This document shows positions 1 to 16,686 of a stretch of DNA of 64,000 bases, piece by piece. The stretch comes from Impatiens glandulifera. Taxonomy: Eukaryota; Streptophyta; Magnoliopsida; Ericales; Balsaminaceae. The notes under the pieces were generated by a model that did no database searches, was not told where the DNA came from, and saw only the letters and a list, made by a program, of their open reading frames with translations. The translations under genes were made by a program, and so were the position numbers. Position 1 is the first letter of the stretch. Each line of letters begins with the position of its first letter. Location of the stretch: positions 49,387,363-49,451,362 of the forward strand of contig NC_061865.1 of NCBI RefSeq assembly GCF_907164915.1, given 5' to 3'.

Positions 1-458
1 TTCTCTCCGCCTTCTTCCATCCCAGGTCACCACTTGGTGAATAAACTCTACACCCAATACACCCAAGATGGTGTCTCTGTAAGAAGGACGTCAAGGTGAG
101 TGTTTATGCAAGAAGGACATCAGCGGAAACCCCAACCCCAGGTCTGATTGATTCATTATTTGAGGGTATTGATTTTTATTCAACCATCACTGATGTCCAG
201 AGTGTAAGGTTTTCCAAGTGAGAGAGTACAATCAACAGAAGAATCCCACTGATAATCTTAATTGATTTATCTTGCATAGCCGATGTCTGATTGATTCATT
301 GTTTGAGGGTATTGTCCAGGGTGTCCCACTGATGTCTTCTTCTTGAAGGTCGATGATCCAGTCTTGAGAGAGAGGAGAAGAGGTAGGTAGATCAGTCTTG
401 AAGAGAGAGAGGAGAAGAGATAGGTAGATCAGTCTTGAAGAGAGAGAGAGAAGAGGTC
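1..458. repeat. Non-coding repeat region with a short GA-rich tandem repeat
   Basis: No gene is visible. A motif resembling tgattgattcatt followed by ttgagggtattg occurs near 147 and again near 288. From 359 to about 459 a 34-37 bp unit beginning cagtcttga and ending in GA-rich sequence is repeated about three times. This looks like decayed repeat sequence outside the segmental duplication that starts near 784. Confidence 0.5.
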
Positions 459-657
459 CATGGTTTTAATGTTTAAAATAAAGACCTTTCGGACCGGATA
501 TTTCCGGTTCGTTTTTTCGGTTGAACCGTCCGGTCGGACCGGATTTTGACCGGTTCGAAAGGTGACCGCATTAAAGTAAAAAACCGGACCGTCCCTTCAA
601 CCGTTTCGCGGTCGGACCGGTTGAATCGGCGGTCCAACCGCGTATTTTAAAACCTTG
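459..657. mobile_element. Short hAT-like non-autonomous element rich in CCGG motifs
   Basis: The piece begins catggttttaa and ends ttttaaaaccttg, so the ends form a rough inverted repeat of the CAAGGTTTTAAA type common in hAT-like MITEs. The interior is GC-rich for this window and repeats ggaccgg and ggttgaa motifs. A longer relative with the same end sequence lies at 31,692-32,384. No clear 8-bp target duplication is visible, so the class is inferred from the ends only. Confidence 0.5.
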
Positions 658-1503
658 CAGAATAGTACCCTTGTTCTATTTCCAATTATGGTTTACACCA
701 TTTGAAAGACATCTTTTCTTATTTTTATGATCATCTTCAATGATCATGTCATTTTTTCATTGATATTTCGTGTCCAGATACTCTTTAGACTTTATGTAAC
801 AAGAATATCACTAGTATTTATGAATTAAACACATATTTTAAAGACTGGAATTAAAAATTAGAGGTAATATGTATCGAAAACACATTTTAGGCTTTCATGA
901 TAAAGAAAAGGATTTTGGGGCGGGAGTCTGTAACAGGGAGCTGGAATAAAATCAAAAGACTTTTTCACAAATCTTATATAGAAACTTGAATCATGAATGT
1001 GGAGCAATGGTTTGAAAGTTGAAGCTATTTATGAAAATTAAATCTTAAAATCGGAAAATCCCTTCAGTTAAAAGAAACTTTTCGTTTTCTTTTGGGGACA
1101 GCCGAACAACGAAGAGGGGTTTGCCTTCTTCCGTAACGGCCGACGGCTCTTACATTTTGCAACTCGGAGTGTCGGAATTAGAATTGGACTTCAGTTCTCT
1201 TCTTCACCCCTCAGAAGTTGAAAACTCTAATGCAAGTGTAGGCGTGCAATGGACGGGATCCCGGATACTCCTTCTCCTCTTCATTCCAATCCAATTACAT
1301 TAATTATATTTTATAATTGACATTTAAAAATAGCTAAATAAGTATCTAATTATTATATTATATAATATAATTATATCTCTAACATTTCTATATATTTAAA
1401 AGTTAAAACATATCTTATTTTTTTTATCTTACTACTAATCAGTAGATTGAGCATCATCAGTACAGGAGTTAGATGATGCAGGCCCATGCTGGTCTCGGTT
1501 GAT

Positions 1504-1640
1504 TCAACCACTGTTGCAAGGAAGAAAAAAATAAGAAAATAAAAGAGAAGGAAGAAAAAAATAAGAAAATAAAAGAGAAGGAAACAAGATAAAATGAGAA
1601 GATGTCATTGAAATAAAAAGGGAAGAAATAGAGAAAGAGG
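1504..1640. repeat. Purine-rich simple repeat
   Basis: A 30-bp A/G-rich unit (gaagaaaaaaataagaaaat followed by aaaagagaag) occurs twice in tandem, then a looser A/G-rich tail. Arm 2 has a single unit near 24,211. It looks like simple-sequence DNA; open frames across it are compositional. Confidence 0.6.
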
Positions 1641-3021
1641 AGAAAAAAAAAAGAACTACTTGTTTGTTTTGTTGTATTTGATTTAGTTTGGTGCCTGTTA
1701 TTATCTGTTTGATTTTACTATTTTCCACTATAATTATTAAAAAATTATAAAATTTGTATTTGATATGCTAAATTTAAATTAGGAGAGTCAAAATTTTAGA
1801 ATTTTCTATTTTAAAATTAATGTTTAGATTAATTGATATACAGTCTTTTTTGAAGATTATTTTATTAAAAAATCTAATATAGCATAGATGGTTGTGTTTA
1901 GAGTAACGGATGCACTTGCTCTAACAAAATCATAATTCTTGCATTTTTAATTTGAAGATAGATATTCATATTAGGATAGTATGTTTAGCTTATGGATTTG
2001 GGCTCTTATTTGTTCGATATTTATCTAAACCTTTTTCATTTTTTATTAGGATAATTTGTATTTTTTCTACTGAATTTTAAATCAATTTATATATTATTTT
2101 TAAGCTATAAAATGTCTTATTTTATTGTAAAAATATATTTTAAAAGTTAACAAAAATATTTAGATGTATATTTTTTTAATTTAAATATTTAGAACGTGTG
2201 TATTTCATTTTTTTAGAGTTGTGTTGTAAAGGAGGAACCATTCTAATTCACAAAGATCTTACAATTCAAATGTTAAATGAAAAATCTCACATTTTAAAAC
2301 AAAACAAAAAAATCAAGTTAATGAACAATGTATTTTAAAAAAATTTAATTCCTCACACCGAGAGAGTTATTAATCGTTTTTTTTATTTAATAACTCTTAT
2401 GTAAAATTTGTCGCAATTATAATACACTATAGCATTTGCTCTATCTTTCCTCTTCATCTAATTTATTTTATACTCTTTCTTATTGACATTCCATAGAGTT
2501 CTTTTAAGGTCAAAAGACCTCTCATCATATGGATATATTATGTAAATGAGTGTCTAAGCATAATTTACACATTTATAATGCATAAATAAGTGGTATAAGA
2601 TATGAGTATAAAATAAAGAACTTGTATAAGATATGAGTATGAGAGTATGTATGAATCACTTTTTTCTTCTTTCCTCTTAGTTTAGAAATAATAGTGTTGG
2701 AATTTCATCTTTATTTTTGGTGCTTATGGCTTAGTTGAGGAATCTTTGTTAACCTAGGTTTTTTAAGAGAAGTTTATATCAATGTGACACAACCAACACA
2801 TAAAAACTTGCCTTAAAACTACAATAAGACTTGAAATAAATCACATATTGAAGTTTAGGGTAAGACATCCACAAAGATATAGCATAACACACCACATAAA
2901 CATAGGTTCTCGATGTACATTGTCCTAAAACAATTATTCTTCGAGAACCCATCATTACCATAAAATCACATCTTTCCATGTCTCCTCATTCCTTCTTTTC
3001 CTTACTTTAAGTCATACCTGT

Positions 3022-7067
<4,046 letters not shown>

Positions 7068-7110
7068 CTTGTGAAATGTATTTTGGCTTAGTTTAGCTTG
7101 GAAGGAGATA

Positions 7111-7120
7111 CTTATATATA
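7111..7120 (-). promoter_or_regulatory. Probable TATA box of the arm-1 subtilase
   Basis: On the minus strand the sequence reads tatatataag, about 44 bases before the chosen ATG at 7,067. That would give a short leader. A matching TATA-like sequence is kept upstream of the arm-2 pseudogene. No other control element is recognised. Confidence 0.5.
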
Positions 7121-7636
7121 GGAGTTAACTAAATATTGTATAATTAATTGCTTAATTTTTAATAAAGAAAGATTAGATCTTAACATTATAGCTAGCACGA
7201 CATATACTTGATTGACATTTTAAAATCAATTGCAAGCCTGTTTGATAATTATTTTATGCAATTTATGATTTGATGTATCTTATGTATGATTAATTGGAAT
7301 AAACGTGATATCAAAGTTAAAAAATTGAAAATAAAATGGATAGTGTTGCTATTTGACGTCAATGGATAAAAAATAATAAGTTATTCTACTTGTATTTTTT
7401 TTTTTTTTTGTCATTGCTTGTAAATTTGTAATTTAATTGCCATTTTTGCAACTTAGGAAAGTCATATTTGTATTTATGGAAGAAAGCAAGGTAAATTTAT
7501 ATTTGAATTCAGGAAGATTCATTTTATATGAAAAACATTAATTTATTGAAGAAAAATATACATTTATTAAAAATTTATAAATATTAACAATTATCAAAAT
7601 ACTTAAGTTAAACTCATAATAACAAGAATGTGCTTA

Positions 7637-8195
7637 GGGGTGGAAAAATTACCGATATTAAAGGTATATCGAAAATATTGTATCGCAATATATCGAAAAT
7701 ATCGATTTTTAAGGTATATCGAAAAAAAGTTAGATATGATACCGATACTGAAATTATTGGTATGATAAAGGTGTATGAGATTTTTAAAATTATGGACCAA
7801 AATAGTATTTATAAGTTAAAATATAATATATAAGAAAATAATTAAATATATTTGATATTAATTTAATTATAGAAATATAATTTTTTAAATAATATCAAAA
7901 TATAATTATATTAAAATATTATTCAATATATGCAATCTCTACATTACCGATAAAATTGTTTTTTTTTAGTTAATATGTTTTTTAAGTATCAAATGTATAA
8001 TATTGATACCGTACCGAAATTAAGGTAGAGTAAATGTATGATTTTTTTGTATATCGAAATTAAGGGATATCAAAATCAAGGTATACCGAAATCAGGGTAA
8101 AGTAAAAGTATACATTTTTTGCATACCGAAATTTTTGATAAGGTATAAGGTATGGATAAAATATTAAGGTATATCGTACCAACTCATCCATATGG
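7637..8195. mobile_element. hAT-type MITE, 559 bp, with 8-bp target duplication
   Basis: The element begins ggggtggaaaaattaccgat and ends near tcgtaccaactcatccatatgg; the ends are a loose inverted repeat. It is flanked by tgtgctta on both sides (7,629-7,636 and 8,196-8,203), the 8-bp duplication expected of hAT transposition. Arm 2 lacks the insertion at about 31,200. The interior repeats aaggtatatcg and taccgaa motifs and codes for nothing. A partial relative lies at about 42,700-42,860. Confidence 0.8.
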
Positions 8196-8239
8196 TGTGC
8201 TTATTCTTTTATTTTAAAGTTATAATTTTTTATTAAAAG

Positions 8240-9517
8240 TGTTAGATAAAATTGGACCGGTTCACAGAACTAAACCTTCGATGCAGGAACAAAGGAACCG
8301 GACCGGTCAAACAAATAAACCGGCTAAGAAGACTAGCCGGTCAAGCTACTAAACCGACTAGGAACATTTGGAACATCACCGCACAAAGAAAGGATCGGCC
8401 AAAGCTTAAAACCAGAAACATCAGACAGCCGATCAGCCACAAGGTAGAGGAATAACCGGAAGCTGTCCGGTTAAACCACTCACACCGGAAGCCGTCCGGT
8501 TAAAGTCAAATGACCGACCAAGTACAAGAAGACAATTTGGGTATCTGTTGAGAATGATACCAAAGGAACAGACTGAACACTTCCATATCCATACAAGTCT
8601 GAGGAAAGTCTGCAGGCTGCAGAAGACAGTCCTACAGGATCTTTCCACTTCAGGATAAGTCAGAAAGGAGATCTTCCAAGTACAGACAATTGTTTAACAG
8701 ACAGTGTCCACATTGAATAAAATACAAACCTAGCAGGTTTGTCTTACACACCGGAAGAACAGACCGCCAGGTCTGAGATTGACCGTCAGGTCTGAAAAGA
8801 TGACCGCAGGGTCTGAATCACTGAATCACTGAACCTCTGAACCTCTGCTCAGCCAATCAGATTCAAGGAAGTGAAATATGACCGTTGGCATATTTCATCT
8901 ATAAAAGGGGTAGTTGAAGAAGAGTAAATGTGACACAACGAGAGATTCTAAGAGCATTTAATTTACAAGTGAAAAACAGTGTGTTCTATCTCTAGAGAAA
9001 GCCTAAGTGCTAAAGTTGAAGTGTGTATTTTACAATTTCGGTGTAAATTGTAAGAGTGTTATCGAGCAGGAAATAAGTCTCGATCGGATTGTACTTGTAT
9101 TCCTTAGTGAATATCCTTCTCGCGGTTTCGAGAGGAAGGGGTGACGTAGGAGCTTTATCTCCGAACATCCATAAAATCTGTCTTGTTACTTACTTTCTGC
9201 CGGTTCCATTTTTTTAACCGACTGACACCGCTCTAACCTATTTGACTCTATTCAAATCGGACCGCCAGTTTACAAATACCGACTCATCAATTTTTCGAAC
9301 CTTCATCATCCGAAACCGGTTCTGCCTATTATACAAGTGTGCTGCTTCAACCTGAAACAAACCTCTTCCGCGCTTGAACCCAGTTCAAGGGTTTGTGACA
9401 GTTTGTGTAGTATTGAAACTCCGGTGTTAATCTCTAACAGGATTAACCACCACCCTTTGAGTAAGAACCGCTGACCGGTCCAACCCCGGTCCTCCAACGG
9501 CGACCTAGATCCTAACA
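8240..9517. mobile_element. Solo LTR, 1,278 bp, with AAAAG target duplication
   Basis: The segment starts TGTTAG and ends CTAACA and is flanked by AAAAG on both sides (8,235-8,239 and 9,518-9,522). Arm 2 keeps the uninterrupted site near 31,245. A TATA-like ctataaaagggg lies at about 8,899-8,910, consistent with an LTR promoter on the plus strand. The interior is rich in accgg motifs. No internal retrotransposon sequence is attached, so this is best read as the product of LTR-LTR recombination. Long LTR length suggests a Gypsy-type parent, but that is inference. Confidence 0.85.
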
Positions 9518-10139
9518 AAAAGTCTATCAAAAAGATTGTGAGATCATGAAAGTACCAAAAATATGATAAAATAAGTTATTACATCAATTATAAATTATAT
9601 AAAATAAAATAAAATCATTCAAAGGTATATAAAGATGACTCATTGCTCTTGATTAAAAAAACAAAGATCAAGGTGGATCATAACTCTTCTTCAAACCCCT
9701 AGGCCAAGGCTCCCTCCCTTTCAGCCATTGTAGTTGATCAAACTATAAATCTTATATTGTCTCATTCTCAAACTTAAATTTAACAATGTTTTTTTTTCTT
9801 ATTTAGTGTGTTATTTTTCATAATTTTCTAATACTAATTGAGTTTATTCTCGTTTGTAATCTTGCCCCTTTATGTTTATGTGAAGTAATCTCGCACATTT
9901 AAGGAGTCATTCATTCTTAATTAATGAATGCAGTTCACCTATATTTTCTGTTCTTCTGATTCTTATCAAAAGTGTTTTTCCTTTCATGTCAACCTACATG
10001 ATGCATATTTTTGTTCTCCCGTCGTGTGTGGTCACAAAGATATATAGATAAAATTAAATGTAATTATTTCTAAAATCAATATACTAGCTACTCGTTTCTA
10101 TTTATTTTATGAGTTGAAATAAGATTAAACTGATAAAAA

Positions 10140-10640
10140 ATCCAATGGTTGGACATTCAGGATATTTTGGCTTTCAATAAAGCCTTATTACTTAAATAGT
10201 GTAATAGATTTGTGACGGAGTAAGAACTTTTTTATTCATATGCAAGTATGGTCAATATATGTCTAGTTCATTCACCCAGAAGTTTTATAGATTCGTGAGA
10301 TTCAACACTTGGGATGGTATCTACACCATGTAGAAGAGTTTTGGGGAACATTTGCTTTTCACTATAGGTAATGGATATATTCTATTAGTTTTTTTGGATG
10401 ACACTTGGTGTGGTGATAAATATTTAGATTTTTTCCAACTTATTTTTATTACCATTGGTAGATTGAGATGCCTTAATCAAAGTTATATTTGACGGTTGTC
10501 TAGTGATTTTGCTAGCGGATTCAGATATAAGAGAAGATTGTGCGGATACTATGCAGTGACGAGTTTTTGAATAATTTCAATGTTGAATATTATTACACTT
10601 GTTTAATAAGGTCATATTTGTTGAAAAAGGTTGTGAGAGT
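10140..10640 (+). pseudogene. LINE reverse-transcriptase relic (arm 1)
   Basis: Conceptual translation of the plus strand, with many stops and frameshifts, gives pieces typical of the region after the RT domain of plant L1-type LINEs. These include a block resembling FNKALLxKWIW and a later IGNG...DDTWCGDKYLD block. The same relic is in arm 2 at about 32,510-33,000, where LGIQDIVAFNKA is better kept. It predates the segmental duplication and cannot encode a protein. Confidence 0.6.
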
Positions 10641-11090
10641 CTAATATATCTTCTAAGATATCTTTTATGGTGACTATTATAGAATTTGTCAACTTATTTT
10701 ATAATACAAAATAATTTAATGTAAAGATAGATATCTGTTTATTTATTAAGCTTTACCAACTCATTATAGTAAGTTGGGGAGCATTTCTTGAATCAACCAC
10801 GTTTTCAAAGTGATTGGTATTAATTGTAAAAAAAAGCTTTATAAATTAGTAAGAAACATAAGAAAATACAATTATATAATTAACTTCATAAGGACTTTTA
10901 TATTAAAAGTAAACTTTGGGTTTGTTTGATCCTGTTTTTAATTTTTAAAAAAATATTAAACAAAGTTGATTATTTGAGTTATTTAGGTCATGACATAAAT
11001 TATCTTTAGCATTTGATAACTATAATATTATAAATAATTAAATAAAGTTGTTTTTATATTTTAATTGACAATTTAAATGATTAAAAAAAA

Positions 11091-12107
11091 GGGTTATATT
11101 CACACCACCAAACATGACCTTATATTCCCATCATGAATCATGATGGATATATAGTGGATACCAAGAATATATAATTGAGAAAGAAAAAAAAATAAAAGAT
11201 GTCATTATTAGTCCATCACAATACAACTAAAAAAAGGTAAATTGTGATCTTAAATTTGTTCTAAACTACTTGCTTCAGAATTAGATTTGCACAAATGAAA
11301 GAAAACAAAAACAATGATAAATTGTTCAAAAAATATTATTATTATCTTTTGAACAAATGTCAAAAGTTCGGAAAAGCAAACAATATAGGAGGAATCAAAA
11401 TCATTACAAAATAACGAAACAAACAGTAAAAAAAATGTATAGTTCAAAAACAAACATCGATACAAAATGGGTAAAAATATATCTAAAATTTTCAAGAATG
11501 TACACGAAAAAGAATTAGGAAGTCATGTTGGAATTTATGGGTCACTATTATAATAAGTAATTGTGCAAATGTATCTTTTAATTAAACCAAAATAATGTGA
11601 TCTAATGTGAAATCAAGTTTATAGGCTTATGTGTGTATTTGTCATAAATATAAAGTGAGGATACCTAAGTAAAGTTTCTAATTGTATGAAGGGGCTAAAT
11701 TAGAAATGTTCAAACCAAAATAACTAACATTATGGTTATTTTGTAACGGTATGGTCCCCAATTGATGTACGATTCATTTTTCTCTTTGCGTCCCCATCAA
11801 CAGAAAGAGAAAACAAATTTGACGTACTCATCAATTGGAAGATCCATTCCACTTCTAAAGGAAGAGAAGATTAAAGAATCTTTCAAATATAAGGAAAGAG
11901 AAGATGAGTACAGGTACGCTTCCGCTAATTACAAATCGTAGTATTATTTTCTCACATATATTAAGACTTTGCATGAATTACGTTTCCTAAATTTTTTAAT
12001 TTCTCTCGATTGTATGCATGGAGTTATTTTAATATAATTCGATGGTCGAGAATGAAATTTTTCAACAACTCGCTCTTGTTGGGCAGAGGGATTTTTAAAT
12101 AATATAT
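11091..12107. other. Intergenic stretch, no gene seen
   Basis: AT-rich sequence to the right of arm 1. About 110 bp at 11,700-11,810 (core ttattttgtaacggta) matches 34,540-34,660 in inverted orientation, so it contains a small dispersed repeat. Nothing else is recognised. Confidence 0.5.
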
Positions 12108-15100
12108 GTGTAAGCATGAAAATATAGCATACCCTAATTTTATAAAAAAAAATCATATTAATTTATAATAATATTAAAATAATAGTTTGAATTTTTTAAT
12201 TTAAAATAACCCAAAAAGAGATTGAAAATCAAATTAGGGTTATTATTGTGATAATTAAACCCTAATTAAAAAAATTAAATAAAAATCCAAAATAAATTTG
12301 AGGTTAAAATATTGTATACATTTTATTCAAATTAAACCCAAAAAAGAGGTTGAAAATATTTAATTATAATTTTAAACATAAATTATGTATAGTATGGCTT
12401 AAAACAATTAAATAAATACCCCAAAATACTAAAAAATAAAATTAGTAATCATAATTTTAATTATGTTGTCAACAATATTTTTGTGTATTAATTTGGTGAA
12501 GAAAAATGCAAGAAAGGGTTAAAAATTCGATTTCAAATAACTCTTTTATTAAAAATATAAACTAATAATCTTGTGTGGTCGAAATTATGTTTAATTATTG
12601 CAGCGAGAATTTCAGTCATCCGATCAGCGTTGACTTTTCATCCAGCGCCCAAGAACGCGCCACGCATCCAGTTGTAACGTAGGTAGTACGTGCATGGGTC
12701 CACATGGAATCAACTAACGGGGATGCTAACTCCGTTAGCTCAAACGCTCTAGCGCCAACATAATGCTAACAGATCGCCAACGACACATTTTAATTAAACA
12801 AAACGACATCGTTTTGTGCTTCTTATTCGAGAACGCTGGAGGCCGCGCTCGACACCGGCGAACTTTCAGAAGGCTTGTCTCCGCCATTTGTCGTCCTTAT
12901 CCCTCCGTTTTTTCACTGATCTGCATGTCTTCTCCTCGCCATTATTTCCTCTAGGTCTAAAAGTTAAATCTTACTCTAACTTAGGCTGCTAAGGACAAAA
13001 GAGAAACGGGAAAGAAGAACATCAGTGGTCAATTGAAGTTGAATTCGTTCACCATAACCTACCTAGCTAGGTATAAATAGTTTCTAGGAAGTCTTCTTCC
13101 AATCCATCAAATAATCACCAAACATTACTACCTAATTCAAAGAATTGAAGAACTCCGGTGAACTAGATTTTTATAAAAAGCATCTCCAACAAGTTAAGCT
13201 TCAATCTAGGGCTTGGGAAAGCTTCATACACATCATTGGAGTGTTCTCCAATCGTTGGTAAGTTTCTAGACCTGTTGCAATTCAAAATTGGATTTTTCCA
13301 AGTTTGATTAGGTTGATCATATTTAGGGTTCAATTTTGTGTTTTCCTTGTTTGAAATCAATCCCTAGATGATTTATAAGTTTTATGTCGAAAGAGATTTA
13401 ATCAATTCAACCTTAATCGAAAAAACCCAAATTTGATTTGAAAATCTAGATATTTTGAATTTCGCGTTCTTGAGCTTTTAGGCTTGAATTTTAATTCAAA
13501 TAGTTGTTAAACATGTTTGTAAACATGTTAGGATGATTTTTAAATCATAAAATCAACATCCCTACCATATTTGATCCAACTGAAATTTAAAAAAAATGGA
13601 TTTGAATTTCAGTTTTGAAAGTGGTTACAGAGCTTGATTGATGTTCTTGTTTTGATTGTGTTCGACTATAATCATCATTAAGTTGTTGGAACAAGACTTA
13701 GGCCATGAGATGGCCTAAATCAAAAGTTCCCAAATTTTGCCCTAAAAATGATTTTGAAAAATCAATTGTTATAGACTTTGATTGATTGTGTTTAGGGTCA
13801 GGGGTTATGTACATCCATATGAGTTGTTAGCAACTTACATATCTTGTTTTCATGATTATATCAAAAGATACAAACCTGAAATCTTCATACCAAATGAAGA
13901 ACACTCGGCCCCCGACGACTGAGTCATGTAGGACCGGGACTGAGAACTCTCGGTCCTAACCCTAACTAAGACAAAGGACCGAGACCAAAGACCGGTGTTA
14001 TTGATTTAGAACCGAGACCAAGGACTAGTGTTCTTGAGTTAGGACTGAGACCTATGATTGGTGTTCTTGAGCAAGGACCGAGGAATCTGACCGAGAATTC
14101 TAACTTAGGAGTTAGGACCGAGAGGTTTGAACTGGGACCGAGACTCCCAGGTCCACGATCGAGAAAGCTAGATCTGGGACCGAGCCTTCCAAACTTAGGA
14201 CCAAACAATCCGAGTTTAGGACCGAGCCTCCTGAACCCTAGGGCCGAACCCTCTAGTCTCTTAAACCGAGTGTCCCGAGCCTCTATCCATACCACCCCGA
14301 TCTAGACCGAGTCTGTCCGAGCCCAGATCGGTAAAAATAGACCCAAGCCCTAGGACTCCGGTCTTAGGCTTGTTTGGTTCCACTTTTCAAAATCCAATTT
14401 TTTTTTTATAATTTTAGAACCCAATCAATTTTCTAATCCCAAAAGGTTAGAAAATGATATGAAAATATTTTCGGGATATTTCCCAAACAAATATTTTGAC
14501 TAAAGTCTCGTATTTATTTTTAAAATCTAACATTTTTCTGATATTTTTAGGTGTTATACTCAATCTTATATTAACGCAATCACAAGTACATCCTTCTAAA
14601 TAATTTTGTATAATTATTTACGTTATCTAAACCTATCATTGTTTAGGACCCTTAGACTACTAATTAAAAGAAATAAATAAAACTTGTAATAGCTTGACTT
14701 TTACTTTATGAATAAAACCGTCCTTCGATGGGCACGAAGAACTTAGTGTGAAACCTTTTCCCGAGCGTAACAAAAAATGAACCCCTTATAGAAACTTTTG
14801 TATAAAGTATGTTTGCAAACGTACCTTTTACTGATTTTTCTAAAATTATTTGACGACTCTATTTTTAAGATGTCTTTGTCTATTTCCTTCTTTCTTTGTC
14901 TCATTCAAAACTTTTAAATGTTAAAAATGTAAAATTCTAAATCGTAAAGCGTAAGAAATTTAAAAATGGCCAGAATTAACTAGTAGAGACCTTAGAGGGC
15001 ATTGTGGGACATAGAGTCTAAAAATCATTTCCCACGCGTAACCAAACGCCGAACTCACTCTCTTAATTTCTTAATTTTAAAAAAATTAGGTGGCGACTCT

Positions 15101-15110
15101 CTAGTCGTGA
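12108..15110 (+). mobile_element. Tat/Ogre-like Gypsy LTR fragment
   Basis: The first 1.3 kb matches 42,860-44,080 as a dispersed repeat. Both copies carry gtataaatag followed by a cttccaatccatc leader (TATA at 13,071-13,080 here), as expected of an LTR promoter on the plus strand. At about 15,088 the sequence ggtggcgactct resembles the tggcgact primer-binding region of plant Tat/Ogre elements, but the rest of that site is not canonical. No gag or pol follows. The fragment contains the GC-rich array at 13,905-14,340. Assignment to Tat/Ogre is by resemblance only. Confidence 0.5.
13905..14340. repeat. GC-rich degenerate minisatellite (ggaccgag motif)
   Basis: About 435 bp in which ggaccgaga or close variants recur every 15-35 bases, with intervening words such as ttcttgagttagg. 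It is much richer in GC than its surroundings. Overlapping open frames on both strands arise from the repeat and are not taken as genes. It lies inside the Tat-like LTR fragment. Confidence 0.7.
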
Positions 15111-15369
15111 GGTTAAGTAATATTGAAAATTTTAAAGTAGGCCTATGACATACTTCACATTAAAAAACTCTCAATTTTTTCTAGATTTGACGGGATGGTA
15201 AGTTATGGAGTTGTCTACAAAGCCTCGTTTTATAAACCTAAATTTTTTAAACCTTAAAATTAATTCCCTACACATTTTCAAAATCAACTTTTAAAGAGCG
15301 TCCCAGATTTTTTCAAACTCGTCGATCAAAACGTTTCTAAAAATCGATCACACCTCTCTAAATTCTTCT

Positions 15370-15894
15370 AACCTAATTTAGATCGTCTTGATCAAACTGA
15401 CAGTCAGTACCATATTGTGATCCCCAATAAATATCTTATGAAGTGCATCACAAACAAAAATTTATAACTCTCCATCTTATTAATTAAATTGACCGCCATA
15501 CCTCTATTAGTCATGCACATTTTCAAGCACTTTTAAAAATATCTTCGAAAACATCAATCGGACAATAGTTATATAATGTGAACCCAAACGGGTCCCCTGG
15601 TCGTTTTAAACTAATTTCCTAATTCTTTCCTTTACTACTAACAATATCCCTTTCTCAAAACCTTCTAAAAGTCTGTCATGTTCAACTTGTCTAAATTTAT
15701 CTTTTATTTTTACATGAAACACCAACAATCTTCACAATTATAGTAACATACGGGAAAAATCGCTCAAAATCCGATTACTTTTAGCAATTGCTACAACAAC
15801 AAGTTAAAGTTGATGAGAAAAACAATGAACATACCTTGTAGATGAATTTTCCTTCAATATGAGAGACTTCAATCAATTATACTCACCTCGCATA
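15370..15894 (-). pseudogene. ZMYM1/DUF4371 hAT-derived pseudogene, 3' part
   Basis: Read on the minus strand with frameshifts, this piece continues the pseudogene at 21,789-22,870. Across the LTR element the frame runs GQGYNGASNMRGEYN, then VHCFSHQL, then VAIAKSNR, then GSHYITIVRLM. These are landmarks of plant TTF-type zinc-finger/DUF4371 proteins related to hAT transposases. Stop codons and shifts are frequent. The Copia-like element at 15,895-21,788 split it between NMRG-coding triplets. Homology fades near 15,370. Confidence 0.8.
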
Positions 15895-16686
15895 TGTTGG
15901 AATTAAGCTAATTCCATTAATGAATGGAAATAAGATTGTAAATAAATAAAATCAAATAAAATTCACACAAATTCAAACGTGAATTAACAGTGAATTTAAT
16001 CCAAATTATAATTAAATATTAATTGTTTAATTAATATTTAATGCCTAATTAGAAAATTAAAGCATAATGTTAGGATAAACATTTAGTTTTAATTGGCCTA
16101 TTGGCTAACGTATGGACTCTTCAATTAGCTAGCATTAGCATTGAATGTCTAACATTGCATTTCTGCAAATCAACGTATAGGCTAATGTTAATTAGTTATG
16201 GATTAATTAACAAATGAATGAGCAATATTTATTGCTAATAAACGTTTGGATGGTTTTATTTACAGGTTTAATTTTCAGCAATATATACCCATTCATTATT
16301 TCATTTTACAAATACTTCATCCTTCAACTTTCTCACTCTAGAATTCCAAAAGTTTCTTCTTGTTTTGTGAGTGTTCTTCGAGTTCTTCGCTCGATATTTT
16401 CCGTTGAAACCCGGTGATAGTTCAGGTACTTTATCAAGCTCGTTGTGTAGTGATTCCGGTGCTGAATCACTACTAGATTCGTTGTACCCTGGGAGACAGC
16501 CATCTGTGATAAGCTCTAGCACATGGGGAGACAGTGGAACTGTTTTAAGGGAAATGTGCTAAGCACATGCCTCGAATCAACAATTTATTCGGTGATATTG
16601 TTTTTCATATATTTTATTTATTTCATCTATTTGTAACACAATTTATATATATATTTCTGTTATTTTTCAAGACAAGATTTCTAACA
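15895..16686 (+). repeat. Left LTR of the 5.9-kb Copia-like element
   Basis: 792 bp, TG to CA. It matches the right LTR almost base for base; visible differences are caggttta versus cagattta (near 16,266) and gacagtgg versus gacggtgg (near 16,536). Short open frames inside both LTRs are identical because the LTRs are, and are not evidence of genes. Confidence 0.93.

Noticed and set aside
2779..2979. Open frame repeated downstream of both subtilase copies (also 25,276-25,482)
   Set aside because: It lies in the 3' flank shared by the duplication arms. Conservation follows from the duplication, and no homology is recognised.
13966..14305. Overlapping 109- and 83-codon open frames on opposite strands
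   Set aside because: Both lie wholly inside the GC-rich ggaccgag array; their regular L-G-P-type periodicity comes from the repeat, and no start context or homology supports a protein.
16214..16562. Open frames of 60-75 codons repeated at 16.2 and 21.3 kb
   Set aside because: They are inside the two LTRs of the same element and identical because the LTRs are; both strands are open and no known product matches.
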